This document shows positions 43,735 through 53,715 of a stretch of DNA of 64,000 bases, one piece after another; the first letter of the stretch is position 1; every line of letters begins with the position of its first letter. This DNA is from Trinickia violacea. Its GTDB lineage: Bacteria; Pseudomonadota; Gammaproteobacteria; Burkholderiales; Burkholderiaceae. The position numbers and the translations under genes were made by a program. The stretch is from assembly GCF_005280735.1 (NCBI RefSeq), contig NZ_CP040077.1:2666001-2730000 (forward strand), written 5' to 3'. The notes below the pieces were generated by a model that was not told the DNA's origin, ran no database searches, and was given only the letters and a program-made list of their open reading frames with translations.

Positions 43735-45462
43735 TCACGGCGTCGTATCGCCGCGCGCGGCTATCGGCTGCGCCGCGTTGCCCAACGCCTGGATCGCTTC
43801 GTCCACGGTCGAAAAGACCTCGTGAGTCGGAGCCTTGGCGCCCAGTACGTGATATCGCCTCATCTCGCGGAGAACGCCCGCCGGCACCGCGACCGACGCC
43901 AGGCCCACGCCCCGCCGATCAAGCTCCGCCCGTAACTGAACGAGTGTCTTGCCGGCCGTGTAGTCGATGTTGTTGATCTGAGTCGCGTCGACCACCACCC
44001 ATTGCAACGGCGGACCTGCCTGCTCGACGAGCCGCAAAATTTCCTCCATGAAGCGCCCCGCGTTGGCGTAAAAGAGGTCGGCCTCGAACCGGTACACGAC
44101 GATACCGGGCGCCGCGAGGAGATCGGGCGCAACCTCGTGGGGCACCCAATGCCCACTCGCCGCGCGCGTGAGCACGCGCGTGCGCAACTGATAGCTGTAC
44201 CGCGTGTGGGCGATCAGCGAGAGGAGGACGGCGACGATGATCCCATGCATCACGTCGACGAACACGACGACACCCGCCGTGATCAACGCGACGAGGAATT
44301 CGTCGCGTTGCACGCGATAGAGTTCGACCATGCCTTTCACGTCGACCAGCTTCACGCCGATCATGAAGACGATGGAGGACAGCACGGCAGACGGGAGGAA
44401 GCTGAGCGGGCGCGTCAAAAAGAGCAGCACGAGCAGCACGATCACGGCGGTCGTGAGGTGCGCGACCTGGGTACGTCCGCCGGCGTCGTCAACCATTTCC
44501 GTCTTGGTCGGGCTGCCGTTCACGACGAACGTGCTCGAAAATGCCGCCGCCGCGTTTGCCGCAGCGAGGCCGACGATGTCGAGGTTGTCGTCGGCGCGCT
44601 CGTTGTAGCGGTTTGCATAGGCACGCGCGGTGGCCGCGCTCTGCGCAATGATGACGATGAAGCATGAGGCCGCCGTGGCCAGCACGTGGTTCATGTGCGA
44701 AAGCCCAAGCGACGGCAGCGCAAACGACGGCAATCCGCCCGGCACCGCGCCGATCACCACGATGCCGTGCCGGGCGAAATCGAACGCCGCGCTCGCGGCA
44801 ATCGCGCCCACCACGGCGATCAGCGCGCCCGGCGCGCGCGGCGTCAGCCGCTTGCACCCGATGATCACAGCCAGAACGGCCACCGAAAGCGCCGTCGTGC
44901 CGACGCTCGCGCCACCGAGCCGCTGGAACACCGACACGATCTGAAACAGCGGCCCATGTCCCTGCTTCTCCAGCCCGATGAGTCCGGCGAGTTCGCCGGC
45001 GGCGACCTGAATGCCCACGCCGGTCAGGAAGCCGATCAACGCACTGCGCGACAGGAAGTCGGCGAGGAAGCCGAGCCGGAATACACGCGCGAGCACGAGC
45101 ATGATCGCGACGACGAGCGCCACGGTACTGGTCAGCGCAACATAGTCGTTGCTGCCGAGGGCGGCCACGGTGACGAGCGTGCTAGCGAGGATGGCGGCGG
45201 TGGCGGAGTCCCCTGCAACGACGAGATGGCGCGACGCGCCGAACAGCGCGAACGCAACGAGCGGCAACAGCATCGTGTAAAGGCCCGTGACGGTCGGCGT
45301 GCCCGAGATCTTCGTGTACCCCATCACTTCTGGAATGCCGAGGGCGGCGAGCGTGATGCCGGCGACGATGTCGTGCGGCAACTGCGAGCGGTCGAACGGC
45401 AACAGCCCGCGCAGCAGGGGCAGACGGTGGACGGCCGCGCTGGCCGGGACAGGTGTCTTCAT
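43735..45462 (-). CDS. SulP family anion permease with STAS domain
   Basis: 575 residues. The membrane domain of 12-14 helices includes GIPEVMGYTKISGTPTVTGLYT, and the STAS domain at the C-terminus (about 440-560) has VVVDATQINNIDYTAGKTL. SulP proteins move sulfate, bicarbonate or dicarboxylates. The substrate is not readable. It is transcribed with the DUF2252 gene. Confidence 0.9.
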   Translation of the reverse strand: MKTPVPASAAVHRLPLLRGLLPFDRSQLPHDIVAGITLAALGIPEVMGYTKISGTPTVTGLYTMLLPLVAFALFGASRHLVVAGDSATAAILASTLVTVAALGSNDYVALTSTVALVVAIMLVLARVFRLGFLADFLSRSALIGFLTGVGIQVAAGELAGLIGLEKQGHGPLFQIVSVFQRLGGASVGTTALSVAVLAVIIGCKRLTPRAPGALIAVVGAIAASAAFDFARHGIVVIGAVPGGLPSFALPSLGLSHMNHVLATAASCFIVIIAQSAATARAYANRYNERADDNLDIVGLAAANAAAAFSSTFVVNGSPTKTEMVDDAGGRTQVAHLTTAVIVLLVLLFLTRPLSFLPSAVLSSIVFMIGVKLVDVKGMVELYRVQRDEFLVALITAGVVVFVDVMHGIIVAVLLSLIAHTRYSYQLRTRVLTRAASGHWVPHEVAPDLLAAPGIVVYRFEADLFYANAGRFMEEILRLVEQAGPPLQWVVVDATQINNIDYTAGKTLVQLRAELDRRGVGLASVAVPAGVLREMRRYHVLGAKAPTHEVFSTVDEAIQALGNAAQPIAARGDTTP

Positions 45463-46112
45463 GGCGTCACCTTCGAGTTGGGCGTGAGCTTGCCGACCAT
45501 CGCGCCCGCCAGCAGCTCATATCTCTCCCCCGACGGGTCTGTGAGGAAGAACCAACCGAACCGTGAACCTCCTCCTTTCACCAATATGTCACATTCACCG
45601 CCGGTGGCAATAGGACTTTGATGCCATGCCGCCCCGGCCGCATAGGATTCGGTGACTGCTGAATTCCACTGGGTGATGCGGATTGCGTCCGTCCGTCGAC
45701 GCCTCCCCGGATGGCGATCATGTCAGCCTGACCGGTCGTCCGCGGGCTTCCAGGCGCAGTGCAAGTCGCATCAATAATAAGCATTGCAAAACGTTCAACC
45801 CTGTTGAGATTGCGTAGCGGTGCGATGCAGCCCGCCAGTTCCGGAGCATGTCGGTATCTTCGGATGTGGGCATAGCGGAGACCTCGCCGCAGCCGAAAGC
45901 GTGCGTGACTTGCGACGAGCGCGAAGCCGATCATGGCGGACAGCGATCCGTAACGCGCAATCCGTTTTTCAAACCGCCGCATAGGACCAAAGTCCGATGG
46001 TGCAGCGATTTCACCGTGATAGCCTGGAAACGCGGCTCGCCAACGCCCGGCGCTGTTTCGTCATTTTCGTCGTCATTTCGTCATGTCGCCGCAGGCGCAC
46101 GGAGGCGCGCAC
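45463..46112. other. 650-base stretch without a supported gene
   Basis: It holds the upstream region of the SulP gene and of the permease at 46113. Open frames here (for example 45578-45982 on the minus strand) lack good starts and look like chance translations. Short direct repeats of TCGTCATTT occur near 46056-46085. I see no FNR box. Confidence 0.5.
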
Positions 46113-47282
46113 GTGAAAGAGAATCGCACAGGCGCGAACGTTTCCCCGCTGGAAAAAGCCGGCGGGCGCCCCACCCTCGACCTTCCCCGCATCGTGCTGG
46201 GCACCGGGATGTTGTTGCTGCTTATCGGCGGCAGCCTCTATGTCCTGCGTCCATTCGTGCCGGCGTTCATCTGGGGCACCATGATCGTCGTCGCCACCTG
46301 GCCCGCGCTCGTCGGCCTGCAACGCCGCCTGAACGGAAAGCGCGTACCCGCGGTTCTGATCATGCTGCTGGTTCAGATCGTCGTGATCGTGGTGCCGTTT
46401 TATGCTGCCGTCTCCACGCTCGTCAGACACACCGACGACATCACGACGTTCATCAAAGGCCTGCCGACCTATGCGCTGCCGTCACCGCCGCGCTGGATCG
46501 CCGGCGTGCCGCTGGTAGGCGCTCGCCTCTCCAGCGAATGGCAAACCCTCTCGGATGCCGGGCCCGGTGGCGTGCTGGCCCAAGTTGAACCGTACGCCAC
46601 CATCGCTGCCAAGTGGCTGCTTGCGCGCGGAAGCCAACTGGGCCTTTTCGTGATTTACCTGCTGCTCATGGTGATTGTGTGCGGTCTGCTGTACGCAAAG
46701 GGCGAAGTGGCGGCGCGACTGGCAACACGCTTTGCCGAGCGGGTGGCCCCCGACTACGGCGCCAAGATCGTCCATCTCGCCGCGCAGTCGGTTCGCGCGA
46801 TTGCGCTCGGCGTGGTCGTGACAGCCCTCGTTCAGGCCTCTCTCGGTGCGCTCGGCATCTGGGTGGCCGGCGTGCCGTTTGCCGGGATTCTGGCCGCCCT
46901 GCTGCTGCTCGTCTGCCTCGTTCAAATCGGGCCGCTGCTGCCGTTGCTCGGTTGCGTGGCGTGGCTGTTCTACAGCGGTTCCCGGATCACGGCAATCCTG
47001 CTGCTCATCTGGTCCATCGGCGTCGCCATGCTCGACAACATCTTGCGGCCAATACTGATCCGCCGGGCGGTCGAACTGCCCATGGTCCTCATCCTCTTTG
47101 GCGTGCTGGGCGGACTGCTTTCCCTGGGTGTCGTCGGGCTCTTCATCGGCCCGGTCCTGCTCGCCGTCACCTATCACCTGCTGCTGGCCTGGATCGAGAC
47201 TCCCGGACCGTCCACGCCGATAGCCGATGCCGCCGCGAGCAGCAGCGACACCTCGACGGCCAACAGCAAGGCAAACGAATAA
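46113..47282 (+). CDS. AI-2E family transporter (PerM-like permease)
   Basis: 389 residues with about eight membrane helices and the family block near PFAGILAALLLLVCLVQIGP. These permeases are reported to export autoinducer-2 or act as Na+/H+ antiporters. The GTG at 46113 is chosen over ATG 46083 because GGAGG is placed seven bases before it. PPK2 follows 45 bases on. Confidence 0.85.
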   Translation: MKENRTGANVSPLEKAGGRPTLDLPRIVLGTGMLLLLIGGSLYVLRPFVPAFIWGTMIVVATWPALVGLQRRLNGKRVPAVLIMLLVQIVVIVVPFYAAVSTLVRHTDDITTFIKGLPTYALPSPPRWIAGVPLVGARLSSEWQTLSDAGPGGVLAQVEPYATIAAKWLLARGSQLGLFVIYLLLMVIVCGLLYAKGEVAARLATRFAERVAPDYGAKIVHLAAQSVRAIALGVVVTALVQASLGALGIWVAGVPFAGILAALLLLVCLVQIGPLLPLLGCVAWLFYSGSRITAILLLIWSIGVAMLDNILRPILIRRAVELPMVLILFGVLGGLLSLGVVGLFIGPVLLAVTYHLLLAWIETPGPSTPIADAAASSSDTSTANSKANE

Positions 47283-47326
47283 TTCGCGCTATCGGATCAG
47301 GCTCGGCGCGAATCTGGGAGCAAGAC

Positions 47327-48148
47327 ATGTCTGAAACACGGAAAGGAAAGAACAGCGGCAAGGCGAAGGCCAACGGCAAGCTCGGCAACAAGGAATATTT
47401 GGAAGCGCTGCGTAGGCTGCATGCCGAACTGGTCAAGATGCAAGAATGGGTCGTGCACAGCGGTGCGAAGATCTGTGTCGTGTTCGAGGGGCGAGACGGC
47501 GCCGGCAAAGGCGGCACGATCAAGGCGATCACCGAGCGCGTGAGCCCGCGCATCTTCCGGGTGGTCGCACTGCCCGCGCCGACCGAGCGCGAAAAGAGCC
47601 AGATGTATATTCAGCGCTATCTTCCGCACATGCCTGCGGCCGGTGAGGTCGTGATTTTCGATCGCAGCTGGTACAACCGAGCCGGTGTGGAGCGCGTGAT
47701 GGGGTTCTGCACCGAGGGGCAGGCGCAGGAATTCCTGATGGCGGTGCCGCTCGTGGAGCGGGCCGTCATTCATTCGGGCATCGTTCTCATCAAGTACTGG
47801 CTCGAGGTGAGCCCCGAGGAGCAGACTCGGCGGCTCGAAAACCGTATCGACGACGAGCGCAAAATCTGGAAGCTCTCGCAGATGGATCTCGAGTCCTATC
47901 GTCGCTGGCACGACTACTCGCGTGCACGCGACGAAATGTTCGCGAAGACCGACACCGACTTCGCGCCGTGGTTTGTCGTGCGTTCCGACGACAAGAAGCG
48001 CGCGCGTCTGAACGCCATCAGTCATCTGCTCAGCAAGGTGCCGTACGAGAGCGTACCGCGCGCCAAGGTGAAATTGCCGGAGCGGCTGAAGGCCGGCGGC
48101 TATCGCGAGCCCGACTATCCATACCAGTTCGTGCCGGAACGATATTGA
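47327..48148 (+). CDS. ppk2: Polyphosphate kinase 2
   Basis: 273 residues. Walker A is FEGRDGAGKGGTIK, Walker B region FDRSWYNRAGVERVMGFC, followed by the lid motif RRLENRIDDERKIWKLS. This is the one-domain PPK2 type that makes GTP or ATP from polyphosphate. It would supply nucleotides when respiration is limited. A PPK2 gene is typical of the lxa locus. GGGAG precedes the ATG. Confidence 0.92.
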   Translation: MSETRKGKNSGKAKANGKLGNKEYLEALRRLHAELVKMQEWVVHSGAKICVVFEGRDGAGKGGTIKAITERVSPRIFRVVALPAPTEREKSQMYIQRYLPHMPAAGEVVIFDRSWYNRAGVERVMGFCTEGQAQEFLMAVPLVERAVIHSGIVLIKYWLEVSPEEQTRRLENRIDDERKIWKLSQMDLESYRRWHDYSRARDEMFAKTDTDFAPWFVVRSDDKKRARLNAISHLLSKVPYESVPRAKVKLPERLKAGGYREPDYPYQFVPERY

Positions 48149-48217
48149 CCCTGATCCGCTCGGGTTTTCTGGACAGGCGGCAACCGATACCCCTCGAGGA
48201 GCAAGGAAGTGATTCGT

Positions 48218-48233
48218 GTAGGACACGCCCTAC
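48218..48233. promoter_or_regulatory. GTAGG-N6-CCTAC inverted repeat, copy 1
   Basis: GTAGGACACGCCCTAC, 77 bases upstream of the receiver-only regulator. The same arrangement occurs at 61434-61449, with further matching blocks down to the ATG, so it is probably a site for a LuxR/NarL-type regulator. Confidence 0.6.
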
Positions 48234-48309
48234 ACACCTTCCCGCTCGCCTACACGAGGATCGCTCGCCGCCGACTTCCTATTTCTGGGGAAAACCCGAT
48301 ACTCGAAGC

Positions 48310-48726
48310 ATGAATGACATCCCTTCCCCCGCAGCGCTGAAAGTGTTCCTGGTCGACGATTCACCGCTGGTCCGCGAGCGCCTCGCGGCACTCATCGCCG
48401 CGATTTCCGGCGTCGAAATCGTCGGCGAGGCGGGCGACTCCGACATGGCCGTGAGCGGTCTCGCGACGTGCGACGCCGACGTGGCCGTCGTGGATCTGCA
48501 ATTGGGCGAAACGAGCGGCATGGACGTGCTCGCCGCGCTGACGCGGCTGGATCGCCGGGTGGTTTCGATCGTGCTCACGAACCATTCGACGAAATCCGTG
48601 CGCGACGCCTGCCTCGGCCTAGGGGCCGATTACTTTTTCGACAAGACCGGCGAATTCCATCTGGCGCTCGACGCAATCGAGCAACTCGCCCTCAGCCGCG
48701 CTTCCAGCCCTTCGATCAGCCGCTGA
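48310..48726 (+). CDS. Receiver-only response regulator
   Basis: 138 residues with one CheY-like domain: acidic pair and switch in KVFLVDDSPLVRERL, the phosphorylated Asp in VAVVDLQLGETSG, Thr/Ser in SIVLTNHST and Lys in YFFDKTGEF. No output domain follows, so it may work by partner binding or as a phosphate sink. A GTAGG-N6-CCTAC element lies upstream; a relic of a paralogue is at 61527-61625. Confidence 0.88.
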   Translation: MNDIPSPAALKVFLVDDSPLVRERLAALIAAISGVEIVGEAGDSDMAVSGLATCDADVAVVDLQLGETSGMDVLAALTRLDRRVVSIVLTNHSTKSVRDACLGLGADYFFDKTGEFHLALDAIEQLALSRASSPSISR

Positions 48727-48797
48727 CGATCTCACGATAAAGCCGCTCGATATCGTCTTTTTTGCAAAGTCCGGTGCCCGCGTGCATGAGCGCCGCA

Positions 48798-49487
48798 TTA
48801 CATCGTCGGCGTGACGATCGGATACGTGAGGTGGCTCACCACGCCCTTCACGCCCGGCACGCTTTCCGCGGCGACGCGGATGGCCCGGCCCTCTTCGTCC
48901 GACTCGATGACGCCCCACAGATGCGCGACGCCTTCCTTGACGAGCACGCTGTGCTTCGGCAGCGCCCAGCGGTGCCCGCTCAGCTCGCGCACGATCGCGT
49001 CACGCAGGCTTTCGTCGCCGGCCGACACACCCGCCTCGTCCGGCGCGAGGCTCGCGAGCGCGCGGATCAGGTTCGCGCGGCTCACGATCCCGATCAGCTT
49101 GCCGTCCTTCAGCACGGGCACGCGCTTGATCCGGTTGCGTTCGAGAACGTCGGCGACGACTTTGAGCGACATGTCTTCCGTGATGGAAATCACGCGGTCG
49201 GTCATCACGTCGCCGACCGTGTGCGCATGCTCCTTGATGTACGTCGCGGCCAGCTTCCGGGTACCCGCCACGAACTCGAGCCACCACGAGCGCCGCTCGA
49301 CGCCGGTGCCAGTCTCCACGCGGCGCAGCAAATCGCCTTCGCTGAGAATGCCGATGACCTGCCCGCTCGCGTCGACGACCGGCATGCCGCTGATATGGTT
49401 GTCCGCGAGCAGTTTCGCCGCGGTGTAAATCGTCATCTCCGGCGAAGCGGTGATGACGGGGAAAGTCATGACATCGAATGCGCGCAT
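48798..49487 (-). CDS. CBS-pair protein with C-terminal BON domain
   Basis: 229 residues. Two CBS motifs (MTFPVITASPEMTIYTAA and VMTDRVISITEDM) form an adenylate-binding pair over about residues 1-140. A BON domain (SLRDAIVRELSG, VLVKEGVAHLWGVIES) makes up the rest. Such proteins sense energy charge. ATG 49487 has AAGGAG. CBS proteins of this kind are members of the lxa cluster. Confidence 0.9.
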   Translation of the reverse strand: MRAFDVMTFPVITASPEMTIYTAAKLLADNHISGMPVVDASGQVIGILSEGDLLRRVETGTGVERRSWWLEFVAGTRKLAATYIKEHAHTVGDVMTDRVISITEDMSLKVVADVLERNRIKRVPVLKDGKLIGIVSRANLIRALASLAPDEAGVSAGDESLRDAIVRELSGHRWALPKHSVLVKEGVAHLWGVIESDEEGRAIRVAAESVPGVKGVVSHLTYPIVTPTM

Positions 49488-49598
49488 GGCGGCTCCTTGG
49501 AATGCGCACTGCCGGTCCTCATCGGTCGCACCGGCAGCAAAAAATTTCGGCGTCCGCACCGGCGGCATGCCGCCCGATGCCGAGGCGCCTGAACCTAG

Positions 49599-49916
49599 TC
49601 ATCGTCGAACGGCGGCGGCCTCGTGCCACGCCGGTGCCATCGTCTGCGGCACGCCGCCCGTCGTATCGAGCACTTCGAGCGCCTGATTCAAGCGGCGCTC
49701 GTAGGCCCACGGCAGCCCGCCGCCGATCGCCAGCGCGACGCTCACCGCGCCGCGCAGCTCGTCGCGTGTCGCGCCCGCCTCCAAGGCGTCCCGCACATGG
49801 CCCGCCAGGCAGTCGTCGCCGCGCAGCGAGATCGCGACACCAAGTGCGACCAGCTTCTGCTCCTTCGAGGACGCCGTTCCCGACGAAAACGCCTGTTCCA
49901 GACTGTCGATATTCAT
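49599..49916 (-). CDS. AhpD-like carboxymuconolactone decarboxylase family protein
   Basis: 105 residues with the family helix LRGDDCLAGHVRDALEAGATRDEL. The usual C-x-x-C-x-x-x-H motif is reduced: the second Cys and the His remain but the first Cys position is Asp. A peroxidase-type disulfide cycle would therefore need another partner. The start at 49916 has a moderate GGGG site. Confidence 0.8.
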   Translation of the reverse strand: MNIDSLEQAFSSGTASSKEQKLVALGVAISLRGDDCLAGHVRDALEAGATRDELRGAVSVALAIGGGLPWAYERRLNQALEVLDTTGGVPQTMAPAWHEAAAVRR

Positions 49917-50263
49917 CTCGCTCGCCCCTGCCAGTTCTCGCCAAGCCGCGTCAAACATGCAGCGGCGCTTGCACACACCCGCTGCTCTCGCGGTTCTGCT
50001 CGCAGCGGAAACGCCTCTGCCATCCCAGAATAGAGTCCGCCTGCTCCGCGGCTTTGAGGTACATCAATCAATTGGCGCGCCCTTGCACTTCAGCCGCCGC
50101 CACGCGCCGCTTGACCGCGATGAAGCTGATGGAAGTCGACGTCGACGCCGCCTCGCGCGGGCACCGTCACCCAGCGGGCGAGCATGCCGTCGTCCGGCAT
50201 GGGGAACCTCTTGTAGACTGGACACCTCATGCAGGCAGAGTCGAGGTGCGCTCCGACAGCCGA

Positions 50264-50277
50264 TTGATTGAGATCAA
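50264..50277. promoter_or_regulatory. FNR box upstream of phaZ
   Basis: TTGATTGAGATCAA, a perfect consensus. A TATCGT -10 at 50299-50304 falls at the class II distance. Confidence 0.75.
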
Positions 50278-50412
50278 TCGAGGGCCGCCGCGGGCCGCTA
50301 TCGTCAAACTGCACAATGCGGCCGACGTGGGACGCGTCTTCGTCGCATCCGTCGCAGGAACCAGGGTCCGAAATTCGGCCGACAACGACAACCGAGACCG
50401 GCAGGAGTCGCC

Positions 50413-51666
50413 ATGTGGTACACGTGGATCGAAGCGCAGCGCAACCTCGTGCGTACTGCAAGGGCGCTGGGCTGGCCCGCGCTTGCGGGCTATGACGGCG
50501 CATCGCAACTGCTTCAGCCGCTGCCGCCCGTTCCCGGCTTCGATATTGCGGCGGTGACGATCGGCGGGAATCCAGTGCCGGTCACTGAGGAAATCGTCGA
50601 CAGCACGCCCTTTTGCGCACTGCGGCGCTTCTCGCGCGAGCGCGACGCGCTGCCGAGCGCGCGCCGCGCCGACCCCGCGATCCTGCTGTGCGCGCCGCTC
50701 GCCGGTCACCACGCGGTGATGCTGCGCGACATGGTCGAAACGCTGCTCGAGGACGGCGACGTCTACCTGACCGATTGGACCGATGCGCGCGACGTGCCGC
50801 TCGCCGAAGGCGATTTCGGCCTCGACGATTGCGTGCTTGCCGTCGAGCGGTTCATGCACAAGATCGGCGGCGAGCGCATGCACGTGGTTGCCGTGTGCCA
50901 GGCCTGCGTGCCCGCGCTGGCCGCCCTCGCGCTCGTCGCGAACTCAGGCGCGGTGCCCGCCGCGTCGCTCGCGTTGATGGGCGGGCCCATCGATACGCGC
51001 ATCCATCCCAGCTCGCTCGCGCGATTTGCGCAATCGCACAGCGTCGACTGGTTCTGCCGCACGCTGATCGACTCCGTCCCCCAACCCTATGCGGGGGCCG
51101 GCCGACGCGTGTATCCGGGCTTCTATCAGCAGATCGCCATGTTCACGTCCTTCCCGCAGCACAAATGGGCGCTCGAGGCCGGCTACTGGTCCTGCCGGCT
51201 CGCCGGGAACGAGGCTGGAATCGCCCGCAGCCTGCGGGACCTCGGCGAATACGCAGCGGTGCTCGACATGGACGAGCATTATTTTCTCGACACGATTCGT
51301 GTGATCTTTCAGGAACAGCGGCTTGCGCGCGGCACGTGGCGAATCGGCGGGCGGCTCGTGCGCCCGCGCGCGCTGTCGTCGCTCGCGCTGTGCACCGTCG
51401 AGGGCGGGCGCGACAACGTCACCGGTGCCGGCCAAACACACGCCGCTCACGCGCTGTGCGGCGCGATTCCCGAGTCCTTCCGGCAGCAGCTGACGATCGC
51501 CGGCTGCGACCACTACGGGCTCTTCAGCGGCGAGCGGTGGCGCGACGCCATCCATCCGGCGCTCGTTCGGTTCTGGCGCTCGCTGCCCGCGCGCGTCGCA
51601 CCGAATTCGGCAACGAACCCGACAGAACGGCAACCGAGCACCGAAGTCTGCGACCGTCCCGGCTAG
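50413..51666 (+). CDS. phaZ: Intracellular polyhydroxybutyrate depolymerase
   Basis: 417 residues. An alpha/beta hydrolase with the Cys nucleophile in VAVCQACVPALAA, an acidic residue and a late His in GCDHYGLFSG. It matches the PhaZ group that degrades native PHB granules. It would mobilise carbon and reductant under oxygen limitation, together with the PhaB gene nearby. AGGAG precedes the ATG and an FNR box lies in its promoter. Confidence 0.88.
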   Translation: MWYTWIEAQRNLVRTARALGWPALAGYDGASQLLQPLPPVPGFDIAAVTIGGNPVPVTEEIVDSTPFCALRRFSRERDALPSARRADPAILLCAPLAGHHAVMLRDMVETLLEDGDVYLTDWTDARDVPLAEGDFGLDDCVLAVERFMHKIGGERMHVVAVCQACVPALAALALVANSGAVPAASLALMGGPIDTRIHPSSLARFAQSHSVDWFCRTLIDSVPQPYAGAGRRVYPGFYQQIAMFTSFPQHKWALEAGYWSCRLAGNEAGIARSLRDLGEYAAVLDMDEHYFLDTIRVIFQEQRLARGTWRIGGRLVRPRALSSLALCTVEGGRDNVTGAGQTHAAHALCGAIPESFRQQLTIAGCDHYGLFSGERWRDAIHPALVRFWRSLPARVAPNSATNPTERQPSTEVCDRPG

Positions 51667-51730
51667 CCATCTACCTTACGTCACCCCGAAAAAGCGTTTC
51701 GATCTCACTCGTCGACGACGGTGTGACTCG

Positions 51731-51744
51731 TTGACGTGGATCAG
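51731..51744. promoter_or_regulatory. FNR-like box upstream of the beta-CASP nuclease gene
   Basis: TTGACGTGGATCAG, the same 14 bases as at 34999-35012. A CATCAT -10 candidate is at 51766-51771. Confidence 0.58.
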
Positions 51745-51851
51745 CAGACGGCATCGCAGAGACCGCATCATGAAGCGACGCCCGACAGCGTCCGACCCGC
51801 ACGCCGGACCTTTGCTTCAGGCTCCATGACTTCGCGATCCGGAGGCCACGC

Positions 51852-53285
51852 ATGAAACTGACTTTCCTAGGCGCCACCGAGACCGTTACCGGCTCGAAAT
51901 ACCTCCTCGAAGGCGCGGGTCTGCGCCTCCTGATCGATTGCGGTCTGTTCCAAGGCACCAAAAATCTGCGGCTCCGCAACTGGGCGCCGCTGCCGGTGCC
52001 CGTCGATACGCTCGATGCCGTGATCCTCACGCATGCCCACCTCGATCACTCCGGGTACCTGCCCGTGCTCGCGCGCATGGGTTACCGCGGGCCCGTCTAC
52101 GCCACCTCGGGCACCGTCGACCTGTGCGGCGTGATGCTGAGAGACAGCGCGAAGCTGCAGGAGGAAGAGGCCGACTTCGCGAATCGCCATGGCTTCTCGA
52201 AGCATCACCCGGCGCTGCCGCTCTATACGATGGAGGACACCGAACGCGTGCTCAGGCAGCTCGTGCCGTGCGATTTCGACAACCCCGTCATGCTGAAGAA
52301 CGGCGTGTCGTTTCGCTTGCTTCCGGCCGGTCACATCCTTGGCGCCGCAAGCCTCGTCGTGCACATCGGCGGCAAGCTGATCGCGTTTTCAGGCGATCTG
52401 GGCCGCCCCGTCGATCCGATCATGCGCACCCCGATGCCGCTCGCGCACGCCGACTACCTCGTCGTCGAATCGACCTACGGCGACCGCCTCCATCCCGAGA
52501 GCGATCCCGCCGCCGAACTCGAGGCGATCTTCGCGCGCACGTTCAAGCACGGCGGCGTCGTCGTGATCCCATCGTTTGCCGTGGGCCGCACGCAGTCGAT
52601 CCTGCGCTACATCGCGCTGCTGAAGGAAACGGGCCGGATGGCGAACGTGCCCGTCTATCTCGACAGTCCGATGGCCATCAGCGTCACCGAGCTCTACCGG
52701 CGCCATCTGCGCGAACACCGGCTCACGACATCGCAAGCGGACTCGATCAGCAAGGCCGCGACGATGGTGCGCACCGTCGACGAATCGAAGGAGGTGACGG
52801 GCCGGCGCGGCCCGATGGTCGTGATCGCGGGCAGCGGCATGGCGACCGGCGGCCGCGTGCTGCATCACCTGAAGGCGTTCGCGCCCGATTCGCGCAACAC
52901 GATCGCGCTCGTCGGCTATCAGGCGGCGGGCACGCGCGGCGCGGCGCTCGAAGCGCACGCGCTCACGCTCAAGATTCATGGCGAGTACGTGCCGGTGCGA
53001 GCGGCGATCGAATCGATTTCGTCGCTGTCGGCGCATGCCGACTATCGCGAGACACTCGCGTGGCTTGCGTCGCTGTCGACGCCGCCCGAGCGCACCTTCA
53101 TCACGCACGGCGAACCGGCGGCAGCCGATGCGCTGAGACGCCGGATCGAGGAAACGCTGCATTGGCGGTGCGAGGTGCCGACCTACCTCGAATCGGTCGA
53201 CCTGCCGGAGGCGCCGCGCGACGAGCAGGCGCAGGCCAGTTCCATGCCGACGAGCGACGAGCGCACCGGTCATTGCCGCTTCTGA
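51852..53285 (+). CDS. Metallo-beta-lactamase/beta-CASP RNA exonuclease-like protein
   Basis: 477 residues. The N-terminal metal-binding motif is THAHLDHSGYLP, with FSGDLG further on. The beta-CASP domain contains VIPSFAVGRTQSIL and GSGMATGGRVLHHL, and the RMM domain SLSAHADYRETL. This is the CPSF/Ysh1-like family of RNA nucleases. GGAGG precedes the ATG. Confidence 0.9.
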   Translation: MKLTFLGATETVTGSKYLLEGAGLRLLIDCGLFQGTKNLRLRNWAPLPVPVDTLDAVILTHAHLDHSGYLPVLARMGYRGPVYATSGTVDLCGVMLRDSAKLQEEEADFANRHGFSKHHPALPLYTMEDTERVLRQLVPCDFDNPVMLKNGVSFRLLPAGHILGAASLVVHIGGKLIAFSGDLGRPVDPIMRTPMPLAHADYLVVESTYGDRLHPESDPAAELEAIFARTFKHGGVVVIPSFAVGRTQSILRYIALLKETGRMANVPVYLDSPMAISVTELYRRHLREHRLTTSQADSISKAATMVRTVDESKEVTGRRGPMVVIAGSGMATGGRVLHHLKAFAPDSRNTIALVGYQAAGTRGAALEAHALTLKIHGEYVPVRAAIESISSLSAHADYRETLAWLASLSTPPERTFITHGEPAAADALRRRIEETLHWRCEVPTYLESVDLPEAPRDEQAQASSMPTSDERTGHCRF

Positions 53286-53337
53286 GGCCCTCGAAGGAGA
53301 TCCCGTATCCAAAACGGCGGACCTGATCCCCGTTTCT

Positions 53338-53574
53338 CTACAGATGGATCGAGTGCGCCCGTTTCTGCTCGATCCAGACCATCCCTTCGCGCAATCCTTC
53401 GAGCACCGCGTCGCGTTCGGTTGCAAATACGGTGTGATGCTTGAACTGATGTTCGAATTTGCCTTTTGGATCGTCGTGATCGACATGGACCGTGCAAACG
53501 AACCCGCCCGCAACAGGCTTGACCTCGGCCGAAACGGACCAGTCACCCTCACCGACTTTGCCTGACATCGTCAT
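53338..53574 (-). CDS. Small conserved hypothetical protein
   Basis: 78 residues from MTMSGKVGEGDWSV, with FVCTVHVDHDDPKGKFEHQF and a helical end. No signal peptide or membrane segment. GAGG precedes ATG 53574. It is downstream of phaB on the same strand. I do not recognise a named family. Confidence 0.7.
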   Translation of the reverse strand: MTMSGKVGEGDWSVSAEVKPVAGGFVCTVHVDHDDPKGKFEHQFKHHTVFATERDAVLEGLREGMVWIEQKRAHSIHL

Positions 53575-53715
53575 GATGAATACCTCGACTCGCAAAAATT
53601 CCAGCGTGACGCTGCATCGCCTTGCTGATCTTCTCCGCGATTGCGTCAACTCGCCGCCACCTCCGGCCGATGACGCCATCGACGGCCCCGCATCTGTCGA
53701 AAAGCCCTTCGCGGC

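Noticed and set aside
45578..45982. A 134-codon minus-strand frame upstream of SulP
   Set aside because: No ribosome-binding site, no domain, and unbalanced composition.
50060..50078. ATCAATCAATTG as an FNR site
   Set aside because: Only one half-site; spacing to a second half is wrong.
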